NCBI RefSeq assembly: GCF_900109145.1 | Contig: NZ_FNYY01000003.1 | Location: 1 to 64,000 of the forward strand | Direction: 5' to 3' | DNA length: 64,000 nucleotides | From: Marinovum algicola | Lineage (GTDB): Bacteria; Pseudomonadota; Alphaproteobacteria; Rhodobacterales; Rhodobacteraceae | Shown here: one piece after another, positions 17,596 to 27,678 of the stretch | Layout: each line of letters opens with the position of its first letter | Numbering within the stretch: the first letter of the stretch is position 1 | Program-made: the position numbers and the translations under genes | Notes under the pieces: generated by a model | The model's input: the letters and a program-made list of their open reading frames with translations, nothing else | Databases searched by the model: none | Told to the model about the DNA's origin: nothing

Positions 17596-18720
17596 ATGAG
17601 CCTCAATCACGTCCGTCCGTGGCGCAATATCTATCGCCGCAAGAGCCGTCAGATCATGGTCGGCAATGTCGCCGTGGGCGGCGATGCGCCGATCTCTGTG
17701 CAGACGATGACCAATACCATCACCACCGACGTCAAGGCCACGCTCGACCAGATCATTCGCGCCGCCGAGGCCGGGGCCGATATCGTCCGGGTCTCGGTAC
17801 CCGACGAGGCGTCGGCCAAGGCGATGAAGGAAATCTGCCGCGAGAGCCCGGTGCCGATCGTCGCCGACATACACTTCCACTACAAGCGCGGCATCGAAGC
17901 CGCCGAGGCCGGCGCGGCCTGTCTGCGGATAAACCCCGGCAATATCGGCTCCGAGGACCGGGTCAAGGAAGTGATCCGCGCGGCCCGCGATCACGATTGC
18001 TCGATCCGCATCGGCGTCAACGCCGGCTCGCTGGAAAAGCACCTGCTCGAGAAATACGGTGAACCGACCCCCGACGCCATGGTCGAATCCGGCCTCGATC
18101 ATATCAAGGTCTTGCAGGACAACGATTTCCACGCGTTCAAGATCTCCTGCAAGGCATCGGATGTCTTCATGGCCGCCGCCGCCTATCAGGCGCTGGCCGA
18201 GGCCACCGATGCGCCGATCCACCTCGGCATCACCGAGGCCGGCGGGCTGACCTCGGGCACCATCAAGAGCGCTATCGGTCTCGGCAACCTGCTCTGGATG
18301 GGCATCGGCGACACCATCCGCGTCAGCCTCTCGGCCGATCCGGTCGAAGAGGTCAAGGTCGGCTTCGAGATCCTCAAGTCGCTCGGCCTGCGTCACCGCG
18401 GCGTGAACATCATTTCCTGCCCCTCCTGCGCCCGTCAGGGCTTCGACGTGATCAAGACGGTCGAAGTGCTGGAGCAGCGGCTGGAACACATCAAGACGCC
18501 GATGAGCCTGTCGATCATCGGCTGCGTGGTCAATGGCCCGGGCGAGGCGCTGATGACCGACGTGGGCTTTACCGGCGGCGGTGCCGGCAATGGCATGGTC
18601 TATCTCGCCGGCAAGGCCAGCCACAAGATGTCGAACGACCAGATGGTCGAACATATCGTCGAGGAAGTCGAAAAGAAGGCCGCCGAAATCGCGGCCCGCG
18701 AAGCCCAGGCGGCGGAATGA
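17596..18720 (+). CDS. ispG: 4-hydroxy-3-methylbut-2-enyl-diphosphate synthase
   Basis: 374 residues matching the bacterial GcpE/IspG form. The enzyme makes HMBPP from MEcPP in the non-mevalonate isoprenoid pathway using a [4Fe-4S] cluster. Visible features are VQTMTNT, the TIM-barrel core ([18 protein letters not shown]) and cluster ligands C275, C278 (CPSC) and C310 ([12 protein letters not shown]), with the cluster-binding glutamate E317. It follows the RodZ-like gene by 74 bases and may be co-transcribed. Confidence 0.97.
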   Translation: MSLNHVRPWRNIYRRKSRQIMVGNVAVGGDAPISVQTMTNTITTDVKATLDQIIRAAEAGADIVRVSVPDEASAKAMKEICRESPVPIVADIHFHYKRGIEAAEAGAACLRINPGNIGSEDRVKEVIRAARDHDCSIRIGVNAGSLEKHLLEKYGEPTPDAMVESGLDHIKVLQDNDFHAFKISCKASDVFMAAAAYQALAEATDAPIHLGITEAGGLTSGTIKSAIGLGNLLWMGIGDTIRVSLSADPVEEVKVGFEILKSLGLRHRGVNIISCPSCARQGFDVIKTVEVLEQRLEHIKTPMSLSIIGCVVNGPGEALMTDVGFTGGGAGNGMVYLAGKASHKMSNDQMVEHIVEEVEKKAAEIAAREAQAAE

Positions 18721-18749
18721 CCCCGGGGCGCGGATGACAACGCCTGTCT

Positions 18750-18813
18750 TTCCTCTTGCACGAAATACCTCGGGGGAGGCCAAAGGCCGGGGGCAGAGCC
18801 CCCAGAAAAAACC
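18750..18813. repeat. Intergenic palindromic repeat, family 1
   Basis: The unit reads TTCCTCTTG, GAAATACCTCGGGGGAGGC, GGCCGGGGGCAGAGCCCCC. The last part is a hairpin (GGGGGC-AGA-GCCCCC). Close copies occur at 27483 (same orientation) and 22225 (inverted), with a diverged copy at 52873. Confidence 0.8.
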
Positions 18814-18910
18814 CCGGGACCCGATCCCGCTCCCGCCCCGGACCTGATCCCGCCCCCGCCCCGGACCTGATCCGGGGCCTCCCGTTCCGCCCGGTGTCCC
18901 GGGCGCGGCC

Positions 18911-19666
18911 TCAGCCCTCGGCGCGTTCTTGCGCCACCACCTGGCGCATCGCGTCGAGCGGCAGGTAGCCGCGCAGCAGGCTGTCTTCCAGCACGAAGGT
19001 CGGCGTGCCGTTGATCTGAAGCCGCTGCGCCAGGGCGCGGGTCTCGGCGATCCGCTGCGCGACCCTGTCGCTCTCCATCTCCGCCAGAACCGCCTCGGCA
19101 TCCAGCCCCAGCGTCTCGGCCAGCCGGCGCAGCGCGGTCTCGTTGACCGTGCCGCCAAGCTTGATCAGCGCGTCATGCGCGCTCTCATAAGCCGCGTCCC
19201 CGGCCACCTCGAGCACCGCAATGGCGAATTTCGAGCTCTCGAGGCTGTCCGGGCCGAGAATCGGGAACTCCTTGACAATAAAGCGGATATTGCCGTCGCT
19301 TTCGATCAGTTCCTTGACCTCTTCATGTGCCTTGCGGCAATAGCCGCAGCGATAGTCGATGAATTCCACCAGCGTGACATCGCCCTCGGGGTTGCCGCCG
19401 ACATGGCTGAATCCGTCGTCGAAGATGTCACTGCGATTGGCGGCGATCAGGTCGAGATCGCGGTCGCCCCGCGCCGCCTGCTGCCGCCGCTCGAGCTCGT
19501 TGACCGCCTCGATGATGACCTGCGGGTTCTCCATCAGATAGGCCCGGACCGCCGCGCCAAAGGCATCACGCTCGGCCTCGGTCATTTCGGTCAGATCGGT
19601 GGCCAGCGCGGGCCCGGCACAGGCCAGTGTGGCGGCAAGGGCGGTGGCGGTAAGAAAACGGGTCAT
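18911..19666 (-). CDS. DsbA-family thioredoxin-fold protein (periplasmic)
   Basis: 251 residues. A signal peptide ends in PALA at about 22; a helical N-terminal extension of the ScsC/DsbA-like type follows (ERDAFGAAVRAYLMENPQVI), then a thioredoxin fold with active site C107-GY-C110 in EFIDYRCGYC and a cis-proline in NGTPTFV. It should act as a periplasmic disulfide oxidant or isomerase. It lies 25 bases behind the M48 protease gene on the same strand, so the two probably form an envelope quality-control operon. Confidence 0.9.
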   Translation of the reverse strand: MTRFLTATALAATLACAGPALATDLTEMTEAERDAFGAAVRAYLMENPQVIIEAVNELERRQQAARGDRDLDLIAANRSDIFDDGFSHVGGNPEGDVTLVEFIDYRCGYCRKAHEEVKELIESDGNIRFIVKEFPILGPDSLESSKFAIAVLEVAGDAAYESAHDALIKLGGTVNETALRRLAETLGLDAEAVLAEMESDRVAQRIAETRALAQRLQINGTPTFVLEDSLLRGYLPLDAMRQVVAQERAEG

Positions 19667-19691
19667 TGGCTATCCTGTATGTGCGCGCGCA

Positions 19692-21002
19692 TCAGCGCAG
19701 GGTCTTGGTGGCAGAAAGCACATCCTCGGCGCGTCGCCAAGGGCCGGAGCCCCGCGGAAGCAGCCCCTCGGCGCGGGTGGCATGCAGCCTGGCGTCCTTC
19801 ATCCGGCCTTGCAGCGCATAGCGCTCGGCGGTGACCAGCGAGGCCATGCCGTTCTGGCCGGTCTTGGCATAGGCAACCGCCAGGTCGCGCAGGATGCGCG
19901 GATCGCGAAAATCGCGGCTGCGGGCACGCTCCAGCACCTCGAGCGCGGATTTCGCATCCCCCGCCGCCATCTGCGCGCGGCCCAGGCCGCCCAGGATCAG
20001 CGCCTCGTTCGGGGCCATGGCGGCGGCCTGGCGATAGACCTGCACCGCCGGGCCGAACTGCCGGCCTTCCAGCAGGATCTGCCCCTTGAGTTCGAGGTAG
20101 AGCGCGTCCCGGGGCCGTAGCGCCAGCGCCTGGTCGATGGCCGCAACGGATTTGCGCAGGTCCGAGCTCCGGTGATAGGCCACCGCCTCGCGCATCAGGG
20201 CAATATCCTTGCTGACGCTGGCGCCCGCCCGCCGCAGGGTCCAGCCCGGCGCGCGCAGAAAGGCCGAGAGCTTGCCCTGGGCCCGGGCGAACCAATAGGC
20301 GGCGCCGGGATCGTCGCGGGCCGCCCCGGCGTTGCCGGCGACAAAGCCCTGGGCGGCGCGCATCCGGTCGCGGGTCAGCGGGTGCGAGCGCATGTAGGGA
20401 TCCTGCCGGCCGGCGCTCAGGGCCTCCTGGCCGCGAAACAGCTCATGCACCTCGAGCGCGGCGCGCGGGTCGATGCCGGCGCGGACCAGGCTGCGCAGGG
20501 CGGTGGCATCGGCCGAGCTTTCCTCGGCGCGGGTATGGGCCAGGAACTGGCGCAGCGCCGCGCTCTGACTGCCGGCGGCGATGCCGGTGGCCACCGAGGG
20601 CGCGCCCGAGGCCGCGGCGGCGGCGGCCAGCACCATGCCGAGCCCGGCGGCGGTGCGCGCGGCGCGGGCATTGCCGGCGCGGCGGGCGAGGTGGCCGTTC
20701 GAGATATGCGCGGCCTCATGGGCGATGACATATTGCAGCGCCTCGACGCTGCCCAGCTTCATGATCAGGCCGGAGTTCAGGAAGATATGCTGGTTGTCGG
20801 CGACAAAGGCATTCAGTGCCGGATCGTCGATCACCAGAATCCGCAGGTTCGCCGGCACGCCGGCCGCCCGAAGCACCGGCGCGGCGATCTGCGCCAGCGC
20901 ATATTCCACGTCGGCATCCCGGATCAATCCGGCCGCCTTGGCAGGCACGGCCACGAGCACCCAGAGCGCGAGCGTGGCCGCAAAGTGTCTCAGTATCCGC
21001 AT
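19692..21002 (-). CDS. M48-family metalloprotease with TPR repeats (BepA-like)
   Basis: 436 residues. An N-terminal signal peptide (LWVLVAVPAKA) is followed by a zinc protease domain with HEAAH (H95, E96, H99) and a further ligand near RAEESSADATAL, then SRHPLTRDR-type text (SHPLTRDRMRA) and C-terminal tetratricopeptide repeats (about 280-410). BepA and YfgC proteins with this layout assist or degrade outer-membrane proteins such as the LPS assembly complex. It precedes the DsbA-like gene, which fits a role in periplasmic folding control. Confidence 0.9.
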   Translation of the reverse strand: MRILRHFAATLALWVLVAVPAKAAGLIRDADVEYALAQIAAPVLRAAGVPANLRILVIDDPALNAFVADNQHIFLNSGLIMKLGSVEALQYVIAHEAAHISNGHLARRAGNARAARTAAGLGMVLAAAAAASGAPSVATGIAAGSQSAALRQFLAHTRAEESSADATALRSLVRAGIDPRAALEVHELFRGQEALSAGRQDPYMRSHPLTRDRMRAAQGFVAGNAGAARDDPGAAYWFARAQGKLSAFLRAPGWTLRRAGASVSKDIALMREAVAYHRSSDLRKSVAAIDQALALRPRDALYLELKGQILLEGRQFGPAVQVYRQAAAMAPNEALILGGLGRAQMAAGDAKSALEVLERARSRDFRDPRILRDLAVAYAKTGQNGMASLVTAERYALQGRMKDARLHATRAEGLLPRGSGPWRRAEDVLSATKTLR

Positions 21003-21059
21003 TGACCTCCCCGTCTCGATCCCGGAAAACCGCCTCCGGGCAGAGCTTGGGAGAATAAC

Positions 21060-22217
21060 ATGCGAGACTCAAGGCGGGGGGACGTCGATCCTTTTATTGT
21101 GATGGATGTGATGGAGGCCGCGCGCCAGGCCGAGGCCGCCGGCCGCCACATCATCCACATGGAGGTCGGCCAGCCCGGAACGCCAGCACCACATGGCGCG
21201 CGCGCCGCCGTGGGTGCGGCAATGCAGAGCGATCCGATGGGCTATACCGTGGCGCTCGGCCTGCCGGCGCTGCGCGCACGGATTGCGCGGCTTTATGCCG
21301 ATTGGTACGGCGTGACGCTCGATCCGGCGCGGGTGATCGTCACTCCGGGCTCCTCCGGCGCCTTCCTGCTGGCCTTCACCGCGCTCTTCGACGCCGGCGA
21401 CCGGGTGGCGATCGGCGCGCCGGGCTATCCAAGCTATCGCCAGATCCTCAAGGGGCTGTCGCTGGAACCCATCGATCTCGAAACCCGCCCCGAAAACCGG
21501 CTGCAACCGGCCCCCGGGGATTTCGCCGATCTCGATATCCAGGGCCTGCTGGTCGCCTCGCCGGCCAATCCGACCGGGACCATGCTGGACCGGCCGGCGA
21601 TGGCGGCGCTGATCGCGGCGGCGCAGGCCAAGGGCGCGGCCTTCATCTCGGACGAGATTTACCATGGCATCGAATATGAGGCCAAGGCGGTCACCGCGCT
21701 GGAGATCACCGACGACTGCTATGTCATCAACTCCTTTTCAAAGTATTTCAGCATGACCGGCTGGCGCGTCGGCTGGATGGTGGTGCCCGAGGGACATGTG
21801 CGCAAGATCGAGCGGCTGGCGCAGAACATGTTCATCTGCGCGCCGCATGTGGCCCAGGTGGCGGCGCTGGCGGCGATGGACTGCGACGACGAATTGCAGG
21901 CCAATCTCGCGGTCTATGCCGAGAACCGGCGGTTGATGCTCGACGGGCTGCCCAAGGCTGGGTTCGACCGGATCGCGCCGCCGGACGGCGCGTTCTACGT
22001 CTATGCCGACGTCAGCCACATCACCGATGACAGCCTGAGCTTCTGCCGCGAGATCCTCGACGAGGCCGGGGTGGCGGTGACGCCGGGGCTCGATTTCGAT
22101 CCGGTGCGCGGCGGTGGCACCCTGCGGTTTTCCTATGCCCGCTCGACCGCGGATATCCGCGAGGGGCTGGAACGGCTGGCGCGGTTCATGGCCCGGCGCG
22201 GGCTGGCTGCGGGCTGA
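21060..22217 (+). CDS. Aminotransferase class I/II (PLP-dependent)
   Basis: 385 residues of fold type I. Family segments are VGQPGTPAP, TPGSSGAFLLAF, ASPANPTGTML, FISDEIYHGIEY and the PLP lysine in INSFSKYFSMTGWRVGW (K228), with RFSYARS near the C-terminus. The overall pattern is that of aspartate or aromatic aminotransferases, but substrate cannot be fixed from sequence alone. It diverges from the M48 gene with 57 bases between. Confidence 0.88.
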   Translation: MRDSRRGDVDPFIVMDVMEAARQAEAAGRHIIHMEVGQPGTPAPHGARAAVGAAMQSDPMGYTVALGLPALRARIARLYADWYGVTLDPARVIVTPGSSGAFLLAFTALFDAGDRVAIGAPGYPSYRQILKGLSLEPIDLETRPENRLQPAPGDFADLDIQGLLVASPANPTGTMLDRPAMAALIAAAQAKGAAFISDEIYHGIEYEAKAVTALEITDDCYVINSFSKYFSMTGWRVGWMVVPEGHVRKIERLAQNMFICAPHVAQVAALAAMDCDDELQANLAVYAENRRLMLDGLPKAGFDRIAPPDGAFYVYADVSHITDDSLSFCREILDEAGVAVTPGLDFDPVRGGGTLRFSYARSTADIREGLERLARFMARRGLAAG

Positions 22218-22224
22218 GCCGGGT

Positions 22225-22288
22225 GGGGGCGCTGCCCCCGTCGCCTGTGGCGACTCCCCCGAGGGTATTTTCGGCAAGAGGAAAGAGA
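22225..22288. repeat. Intergenic palindromic repeat, family 1 (inverted copy)
   Basis: The segment GGGGGCGCTGCCCCC, then GGCGACTCCCCCGAGGGTAT and TCGGCAAGAGGAAAG is the reverse complement of the copy at 27483. It lies between the aminotransferase and amidase genes. Confidence 0.8.
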
Positions 22289-22403
22289 GGCGGGGCGCGG
22301 TGCGGCTGCCGGGGCGCGCGATAGAGGGATGCAGGGGGCGGCGCGCCGTGGTAGATTGTGGCTCGAACGCGGGCGCGAGACCCGTGCAGCAAGGGTCATC
22401 GGC

Positions 22404-23615
22404 ATGAGCAGACATCTCCTTTCCGCCTGCGCCTTCGCGCTGGCACTTTTCACCGCGCAAGCCCCGGCGCAGGAATTCGGCGCCCTGGCGCGGATCGATG
22501 CCGAGGACAGCGGCATCGCCCGCGGCGGCGATCTGACGCTGGAATTTGCACTCAGCCAGGGCGTGCCCTGGCGCGCCTATACGCTGACCGAGCCGGACCG
22601 GCTGATCCTCGACTTTCAGGAGGTGGACTGGACCGGGCTGACCGCAGAGGCCTTTGCGTCCAATCATCTCGCTGCGGTGCGTTTCGGGGCCTTGCGGCCC
22701 GGCTGGTCGCGCTTTGTCGCCGAACTGGCGGCGCCACTGGCGGTCAGGACCGCTGCGCTCGAAGTCGATGATGCCACCGCCGCCGCGACCCTGCGGGTGA
22801 CGCTCGACCGGACCGACCGGGCCGATTTCGACGCCGCCGTCGGTGCCGTTCCAAGCGCGCGATGGGTGCTGCCGGAACCCGCGCTGCGCGCCGAGACGAC
22901 CGGCGTGCCGGATGTGCTGACCGTGGTGCTCGATCCGGGCCATGGCGGCATCGATCCCGGCGCGCTGCGCGGCGGCTATCGCGAGTCGGATCTGGTGCTG
23001 CAACTGGCCCGCGACGTGAAGGAGGCGCTGTTGCGCGCGGGCGGCATCAACGTGGTGATGACCCGCGAAGAGGATCACTTCGTCTCGCTCGAGGCCCGCG
23101 TCGCCATCGCCCGCCGTGCCGGGGCGCATCTCTTCATCTCGCTGCATGCCGATGCGCTCGAAGAGGGCGTGGCGCATGGGGCCTCGGTCTACATGCTGTC
23201 GGACACCGCGACCGACGAAGCCACCGCCGCACTGGCCGAACGCCATGACCGCAGCGATCTCCTGGCCGGGGTCGACCTGACCGGGTCGGACGATGAAGTG
23301 GCCGAAATCCTGATGGATCTGGCGCGGCAGGACAATGGCCCGCGCTCGCATATGCTGGCCAAGGCGATGGTGCGCGCGATCGACGACTCGGTGGGCGAGA
23401 TCCACAAGCGCCCCTTGCGCGAGGCCGGGTTCTCGGTGCTCAAGGCGGCCGATATTCCCAGCGTGCTGGTCGAGGTCGGCTTTCTCTCGACCGACCGTGA
23501 CCTGGAGAACCTGCAAGACCCGGAATGGCGGGCGAAAATGGCGCGCGGCATCCGCGACGGCATCCTGGCCTGGTCGCTGGCTGACGCCACGATTGCCCCG
23601 CTCCGGCGCAAGTGA
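22404..23615 (+). CDS. amiC: N-acetylmuramoyl-L-alanine amidase (AmiC type)
   Basis: 403 residues. A signal peptide (ACAFALALFTAQAPAQ) leads into an AMIN-type beta domain (about 40-150), then an Amidase_3 catalytic domain with the zinc motif VLDPGHGGIDPGA, the glutamate in GYRESDLVL, SLHADA and VEVGFLS. It cleaves the peptide stem from murein and helps daughter cells separate. The ATG at 22404 is chosen because the signal peptide begins there; the longer open frame adds only an arginine-rich stretch. It stands directly before the PBP1A gene. Confidence 0.93.
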   Translation: MSRHLLSACAFALALFTAQAPAQEFGALARIDAEDSGIARGGDLTLEFALSQGVPWRAYTLTEPDRLILDFQEVDWTGLTAEAFASNHLAAVRFGALRPGWSRFVAELAAPLAVRTAALEVDDATAAATLRVTLDRTDRADFDAAVGAVPSARWVLPEPALRAETTGVPDVLTVVLDPGHGGIDPGALRGGYRESDLVLQLARDVKEALLRAGGINVVMTREEDHFVSLEARVAIARRAGAHLFISLHADALEEGVAHGASVYMLSDTATDEATAALAERHDRSDLLAGVDLTGSDDEVAEILMDLARQDNGPRSHMLAKAMVRAIDDSVGEIHKRPLREAGFSVLKAADIPSVLVEVGFLSTDRDLENLQDPEWRAKMARGIRDGILAWSLADATIAPLRRK

Positions 23616-23724
23616 CGCGACGCAATTGGCTGATTTCCGCAAGAGCGGATCATAACGGGGTTTGTGTTTTGACCGCCCGGGGCATCACGCCTATATAAGC
23701 CATCTAAACCAGCAGGAGCGCGTG

Positions 23725-26238
23725 GTGCTGAGGTTCATCCTTTCTTTCTTTGGTGGCATTTTCACCGTGGTCACCATGGGGGCCGCGGCCATCGCACTGT
23801 CGATCGGCGCGGTCTTCTGGGTCTATGGCCGCGATCTGCCCAGCCACGAATCGCTGGCCCAGTACAAGCCGCCGACAATCAGCCGGATCTATTCCGGTGA
23901 AGGCCGGATGATCGATGAATTCGCCCAGGAACGCCGGCTTTTCACCCCCGCCGAAGAGATCCCCGACCTGATCAAACAGGCCTTCATCTCGGCCGAGGAC
24001 AAGAATTTCTACGACCACGCCGGCTATGACGCGCGCGGCATCATCGCCGCCGGTGTCGAGGCGGTGCAATCGCGCGGCCAGAACGTGCGCGGCGCCTCGA
24101 CCATCACCCAGCAGGTTATGAAGAACTTCCTGCTCTCCGGCGACCGCCGGATCGAGCGCAAGATCAAGGAGATCATCCTCGCCACCCGGCTCGAGGAAAC
24201 GCTCGACAAGGAGCGCATTCTCGAATTGTACATGAACGAGATCTTCCTCGGCCAGAACTCCTATGGCGTCACCGCCGCCGCCCAGACCTATTTCAACAAG
24301 ACCCTGGGCCAGCTCGCCCCGCATGAGGCCGCCTTCCTCGCCTCGCTGCCCAAGGCGCCGTCGGATTTCCACCCGGTGCGCCGCAAGGAGCGGCTGCTGG
24401 AGCGGCGCAACTTCGTGCTCAAGGAGATGATGGAGAACGGCTATATCACCGAAGCCGTCTATCGCGACGAGGTTGCCCAGCCGCTGCGCTCGGTGCAGAA
24501 CGGCGATTTCGAGAGCTTCAAGACCGCGCTGCCGCCGCGCGACTATTTCACCGACGAGATCCGCCGCCAGCTCTCCGAGGATTTCGGCGAGGGCGAGTTC
24601 TTTTCCGGCGGTCTGACCGTGCGCGCCACCATCGACCCCGAGATGCAGGTGATTGCCGCTCACGCGCTGCAAAGGCAGCTCGAGCTATATGATCGCGGGT
24701 TGGGCACCTGGCGCGGCACCGGCAAGAGCATCGATGCCGCCGAGATCGACAATTGGCGCGAGGCGCTGGCCGATGTGCGTGTCGCCCGCGACGTCACGCT
24801 CGAGAGCCCCTGGTATCCGGCCGTGGTGCTGGCGGTCGAGGATCAGCAATTGCGCATCGGCATCGAGGGTGTGGCCGAGGACGAGAACGCGCCGCATGTG
24901 GTGCCGCGTCAGGACATCGAGTGGCTTCGCGGCAACTTCTTCGACAATTTCGAAGTCGGCGACGTGGTGCATGTGCGCAGGATGACCGAAGGCGACAATG
25001 GCGCGGGCGCCTTTATCCGCTGGACCTTGCGGCAGGTGCCGGAAGTGCAGGGCGGCTTCATGGCGATGGACGTCAACACCGGCCGGGTTCTGGCAATGCA
25101 GGGCGGCTTTTCCTATCAGAATTCGGTGTTCAACCGCGCCACCCAGGCCCAGCGTCAGCCCGGTTCGTCCTTCAAGCCCTTTGTCTATGCCTCGGCGCTC
25201 GACAGCGGTTATACGCCGGCCACCATCATCGTCGACGCGCCGATCGAGATCGACACGCCGCAGGGCGTCTGGCGGCCCAAGAACGCCTCGAACCAGTTCT
25301 ACGGCCCGACGCCGCTGCGCACCGGCATCGAACGCTCGCGCAACCTGATGACCGTGCGCCTGGCGCAAGAGGTCGGGATGGATGTGGTCGGCAGCTATGC
25401 CGAGCGCTTCGGCGTCTATGACCGGCTCAGCCCGGTGCTGGCCAATGCGCTGGGCTCGCAGGAATCGACCCTGTTCAAGATGGTCGCGGCCTATGCGATG
25501 TTTGCCAATGGCGGCGAGCGGGTGGAGCCGACACTGGTCGACCGGGTGCAGGATCGCTACGGCAAGACCGTCTATCGCCATGACGCCCGCGATTGCGTCG
25601 ATTGCGACGACCCCTCGATCGCCGGCAGCCGCGGCCCGCGCATCGTGTCGAACCGCGAGCGGGTGATGGACCCGGTGACCGCCTATCAGCTGACGTCGAT
25701 GATGCAGGGCGTGGTCGAACGCGGCACCGCCTCGAATTACGTCAACCTGCCGGTGCCCACGGCGGGCAAGACCGGCACCACCAACGACGCCAAGGATGTC
25801 TGGTTCGTGGGCTTCACCTCGAACGTGGTGGCCGGCTGCTACATCGGCTACGATCAGCCGCGCAGCCTTGGCCGGGGCGCCTCGGGCGGCGGGTTCTGCG
25901 GCCCGGTGTTCCAGCGGTTCATGAGCGAGGCGGTCGAGAAATACGGCGGCGGCAAGTTCCGCGTGCCCGAGGCCTGCCAGTTCATCAATATCGACCGCTT
26001 CACCGGGGCACGGCTGGGCGATGGGGCCTCGGGCGCCAATGTGGTCACCGAATGTTTCCGCGAAGGCGAAGAGCCGATCTTTGGCATCACCTTCGACGGC
26101 GGTTTTGCCATGGGCTCGAACTTCGAGCAGATCGCCCCGGGCAACAGCAGCAAGCAGGTCACCACCTCGACCGGCAAGAAGGCGGTTGTCGGCCCGAAGG
26201 CGAGCTTTGGCACGCTGTCCTCGGGCGGGCTGTATTAA
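23725..26238 (+). CDS. mrcA: Penicillin-binding protein 1A (bifunctional murein synthase)
   Basis: About 837 residues. A single N-terminal membrane anchor (ILSFFGGIFTVVTMGAAAIAL) is followed by a GT51 glycosyltransferase domain with AFISAEDKNFYDHAGYD and GASTITQQVMKN, an OB-like insert, and a transpeptidase domain with the catalytic S481-SF-K484 (GSSFKPF) and KTGTTNDAKD. It polymerises and cross-links peptidoglycan in the periplasm. AGGAG lies six bases before the GTG at 23725, so I prefer that start to the adjacent GTG at 23722. It is paired with the amidase gene upstream. Confidence 0.95.
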   Translation: MLRFILSFFGGIFTVVTMGAAAIALSIGAVFWVYGRDLPSHESLAQYKPPTISRIYSGEGRMIDEFAQERRLFTPAEEIPDLIKQAFISAEDKNFYDHAGYDARGIIAAGVEAVQSRGQNVRGASTITQQVMKNFLLSGDRRIERKIKEIILATRLEETLDKERILELYMNEIFLGQNSYGVTAAAQTYFNKTLGQLAPHEAAFLASLPKAPSDFHPVRRKERLLERRNFVLKEMMENGYITEAVYRDEVAQPLRSVQNGDFESFKTALPPRDYFTDEIRRQLSEDFGEGEFFSGGLTVRATIDPEMQVIAAHALQRQLELYDRGLGTWRGTGKSIDAAEIDNWREALADVRVARDVTLESPWYPAVVLAVEDQQLRIGIEGVAEDENAPHVVPRQDIEWLRGNFFDNFEVGDVVHVRRMTEGDNGAGAFIRWTLRQVPEVQGGFMAMDVNTGRVLAMQGGFSYQNSVFNRATQAQRQPGSSFKPFVYASALDSGYTPATIIVDAPIEIDTPQGVWRPKNASNQFYGPTPLRTGIERSRNLMTVRLAQEVGMDVVGSYAERFGVYDRLSPVLANALGSQESTLFKMVAAYAMFANGGERVEPTLVDRVQDRYGKTVYRHDARDCVDCDDPSIAGSRGPRIVSNRERVMDPVTAYQLTSMMQGVVERGTASNYVNLPVPTAGKTGTTNDAKDVWFVGFTSNVVAGCYIGYDQPRSLGRGASGGGFCGPVFQRFMSEAVEKYGGGKFRVPEACQFINIDRFTGARLGDGASGANVVTECFREGEEPIFGITFDGGFAMGSNFEQIAPGNSSKQVTTSTGKKAVVGPKASFGTLSSGGLY

Positions 26239-26346
26239 GCGTGGCGGGTCGGCCCTTCGGGGCCGGAACCGCGCAGCGGGTGGCTTGTCCATGTCCCGGG
26301 GGCTTGATATCACGCAGGTCTGAAACGCCAGAAGCCGGGAAGAGAC

Positions 26347-27474
26347 ATGCGCGCGGAAATCCAGAACAAGGTTGCTGAAATCGAAAAGTCGCTGACGCTT
26401 CTCGCGCAGCGGATGGACTATGAGACCGCGCCGCACCGGCTGGAAGAATTCAACGCCATGACCGAGGATCCCGATCTCTGGAACGATCCCGAGAAGGCGC
26501 AGAAACTGATGCGCGACCGCCAGATCCTGATGGACAAGGTGGCCACTTACGAAAGCATGAAGCAGGAGCTTTCCGACAATCTCGAACTGATCGAACTGGG
26601 CGAGATGGAAGACGATTCCGAGGTGGTCAGCGATGCCGAGAGCGCAATCGTCGCGCTCCGGGACAAGGCGGCGCAGAAAGAGCTCGAGGCGCTGCTCGAT
26701 GGCGAGGCCGACAGCAACGACACCTTTCTCGAGATCAACGCCGGCGCCGGTGGCACCGAGAGCTGCGACTGGGCCGCGATGCTGGCGCGGATGTATGTGC
26801 GCTGGGCCGAGGCGCATGGCTACAAGGTCGAGCTGCAATCCGAGAGCGCGGGCGACGAGGCGGGGATCAAATCCGCCGCCTACAAGATCTCCGGCCACAA
26901 TGCCTATGGCTGGCTGAAATCGGAATCCGGTGTGCACCGTCTGGTGCGGATCTCGCCCTACGATTCCGCGGCCAAGCGGCACACCTCGTTCAGCTCGGTC
27001 TGGGTCTATCCGGTGGTCGACGACAATATCGAGATCGAGGTCAACCCGGCCGACATTCGCATCGATACCTACCGGTCCTCGGGGGCCGGCGGCCAGCACG
27101 TCAACACCACCGACTCGGCGGTGCGGATCACCCACAACCCGACCGGCATCGTGGTGACCTCGTCCGAGAAATCGCAGCACCAAAACCGCGACATCGCCAT
27201 GAAGGCGTTGAAATCGCGCCTGTATCAGCTTGAGCTCGACCGCCGCAACGCCGACATCAACGCCGCGCATGAGGCCAAGGGCGATGCCGGCTGGGGCAAC
27301 CAGATCCGGTCTTACGTGTTGCAGCCCTACCAGATGGTCAAGGACCTGCGGACCGGGCACGAGACCTCGGACACCAAGGGCGTGCTGGATGGCGATCTCG
27401 ACGGGTTCATGGCCGCCACCCTGGCGATGGACGTCTCGGGCAAGAGCCGCGCCGAGGCCCAGGGCGAGGATTGA
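26347..27474 (+). CDS. prfB: Peptide chain release factor 2
   Basis: 375 residues, a class I release factor recognising UGA and UAA. The GGQ hydrolysis motif is at 248-250 (SSGAGGQHVNTTDSAVR). The codon-recognition tripeptide appears as SPY in VRISPYDSAAKR. Unlike in many bacteria, the reading frame is continuous from the ATG, with no in-frame UGA near codon 25, so autoregulation by programmed frameshifting is absent. It lies 108 bases after the PBP gene. Confidence 0.96.
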   Translation: MRAEIQNKVAEIEKSLTLLAQRMDYETAPHRLEEFNAMTEDPDLWNDPEKAQKLMRDRQILMDKVATYESMKQELSDNLELIELGEMEDDSEVVSDAESAIVALRDKAAQKELEALLDGEADSNDTFLEINAGAGGTESCDWAAMLARMYVRWAEAHGYKVELQSESAGDEAGIKSAAYKISGHNAYGWLKSESGVHRLVRISPYDSAAKRHTSFSSVWVYPVVDDNIEIEVNPADIRIDTYRSSGAGGQHVNTTDSAVRITHNPTGIVVTSSEKSQHQNRDIAMKALKSRLYQLELDRRNADINAAHEAKGDAGWGNQIRSYVLQPYQMVKDLRTGHETSDTKGVLDGDLDGFMAATLAMDVSGKSRAEAQGED

Positions 27475-27482
27475 CGCCGCAG

Positions 27483-27540
27483 CTTCCTCTTGCCGGAAAT
27501 ACCCTCGGGGGAGGCCGCAGGCCGGGGGCAGAGCCCCCAT
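27483..27540. repeat. Intergenic palindromic repeat, family 1
   Basis: CTTCCTCTTGCCGGAAATAC, CCTCGGGGGAGGC and GCCGGGGGCAGAGCCCCC occur between the convergent prfB and trpE genes, closely matching the copy at 18750. Confidence 0.8.
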
Positions 27541-27678
27541 CCGCCGCCTGTCCCGGGAGCGCCGCGGGGCGTCTTAAGGCGTTCTGGGGCGCCCAGGCGC
27601 GCGGCGGACGGCGCTGAAAATCCCCATCGGAGATCTGCGCCGAGCAGACCGGCGAGGGCCACTCATGCGCTCCTCGCG

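Noticed and set aside
24685-27540. Very long open frame on the minus strand antisense to the PBP1A and prfB genes
   Set aside because: GC-rich codon use leaves the antisense frame without stops. The sense frames encode well-known proteins and the antisense translation has no domain.
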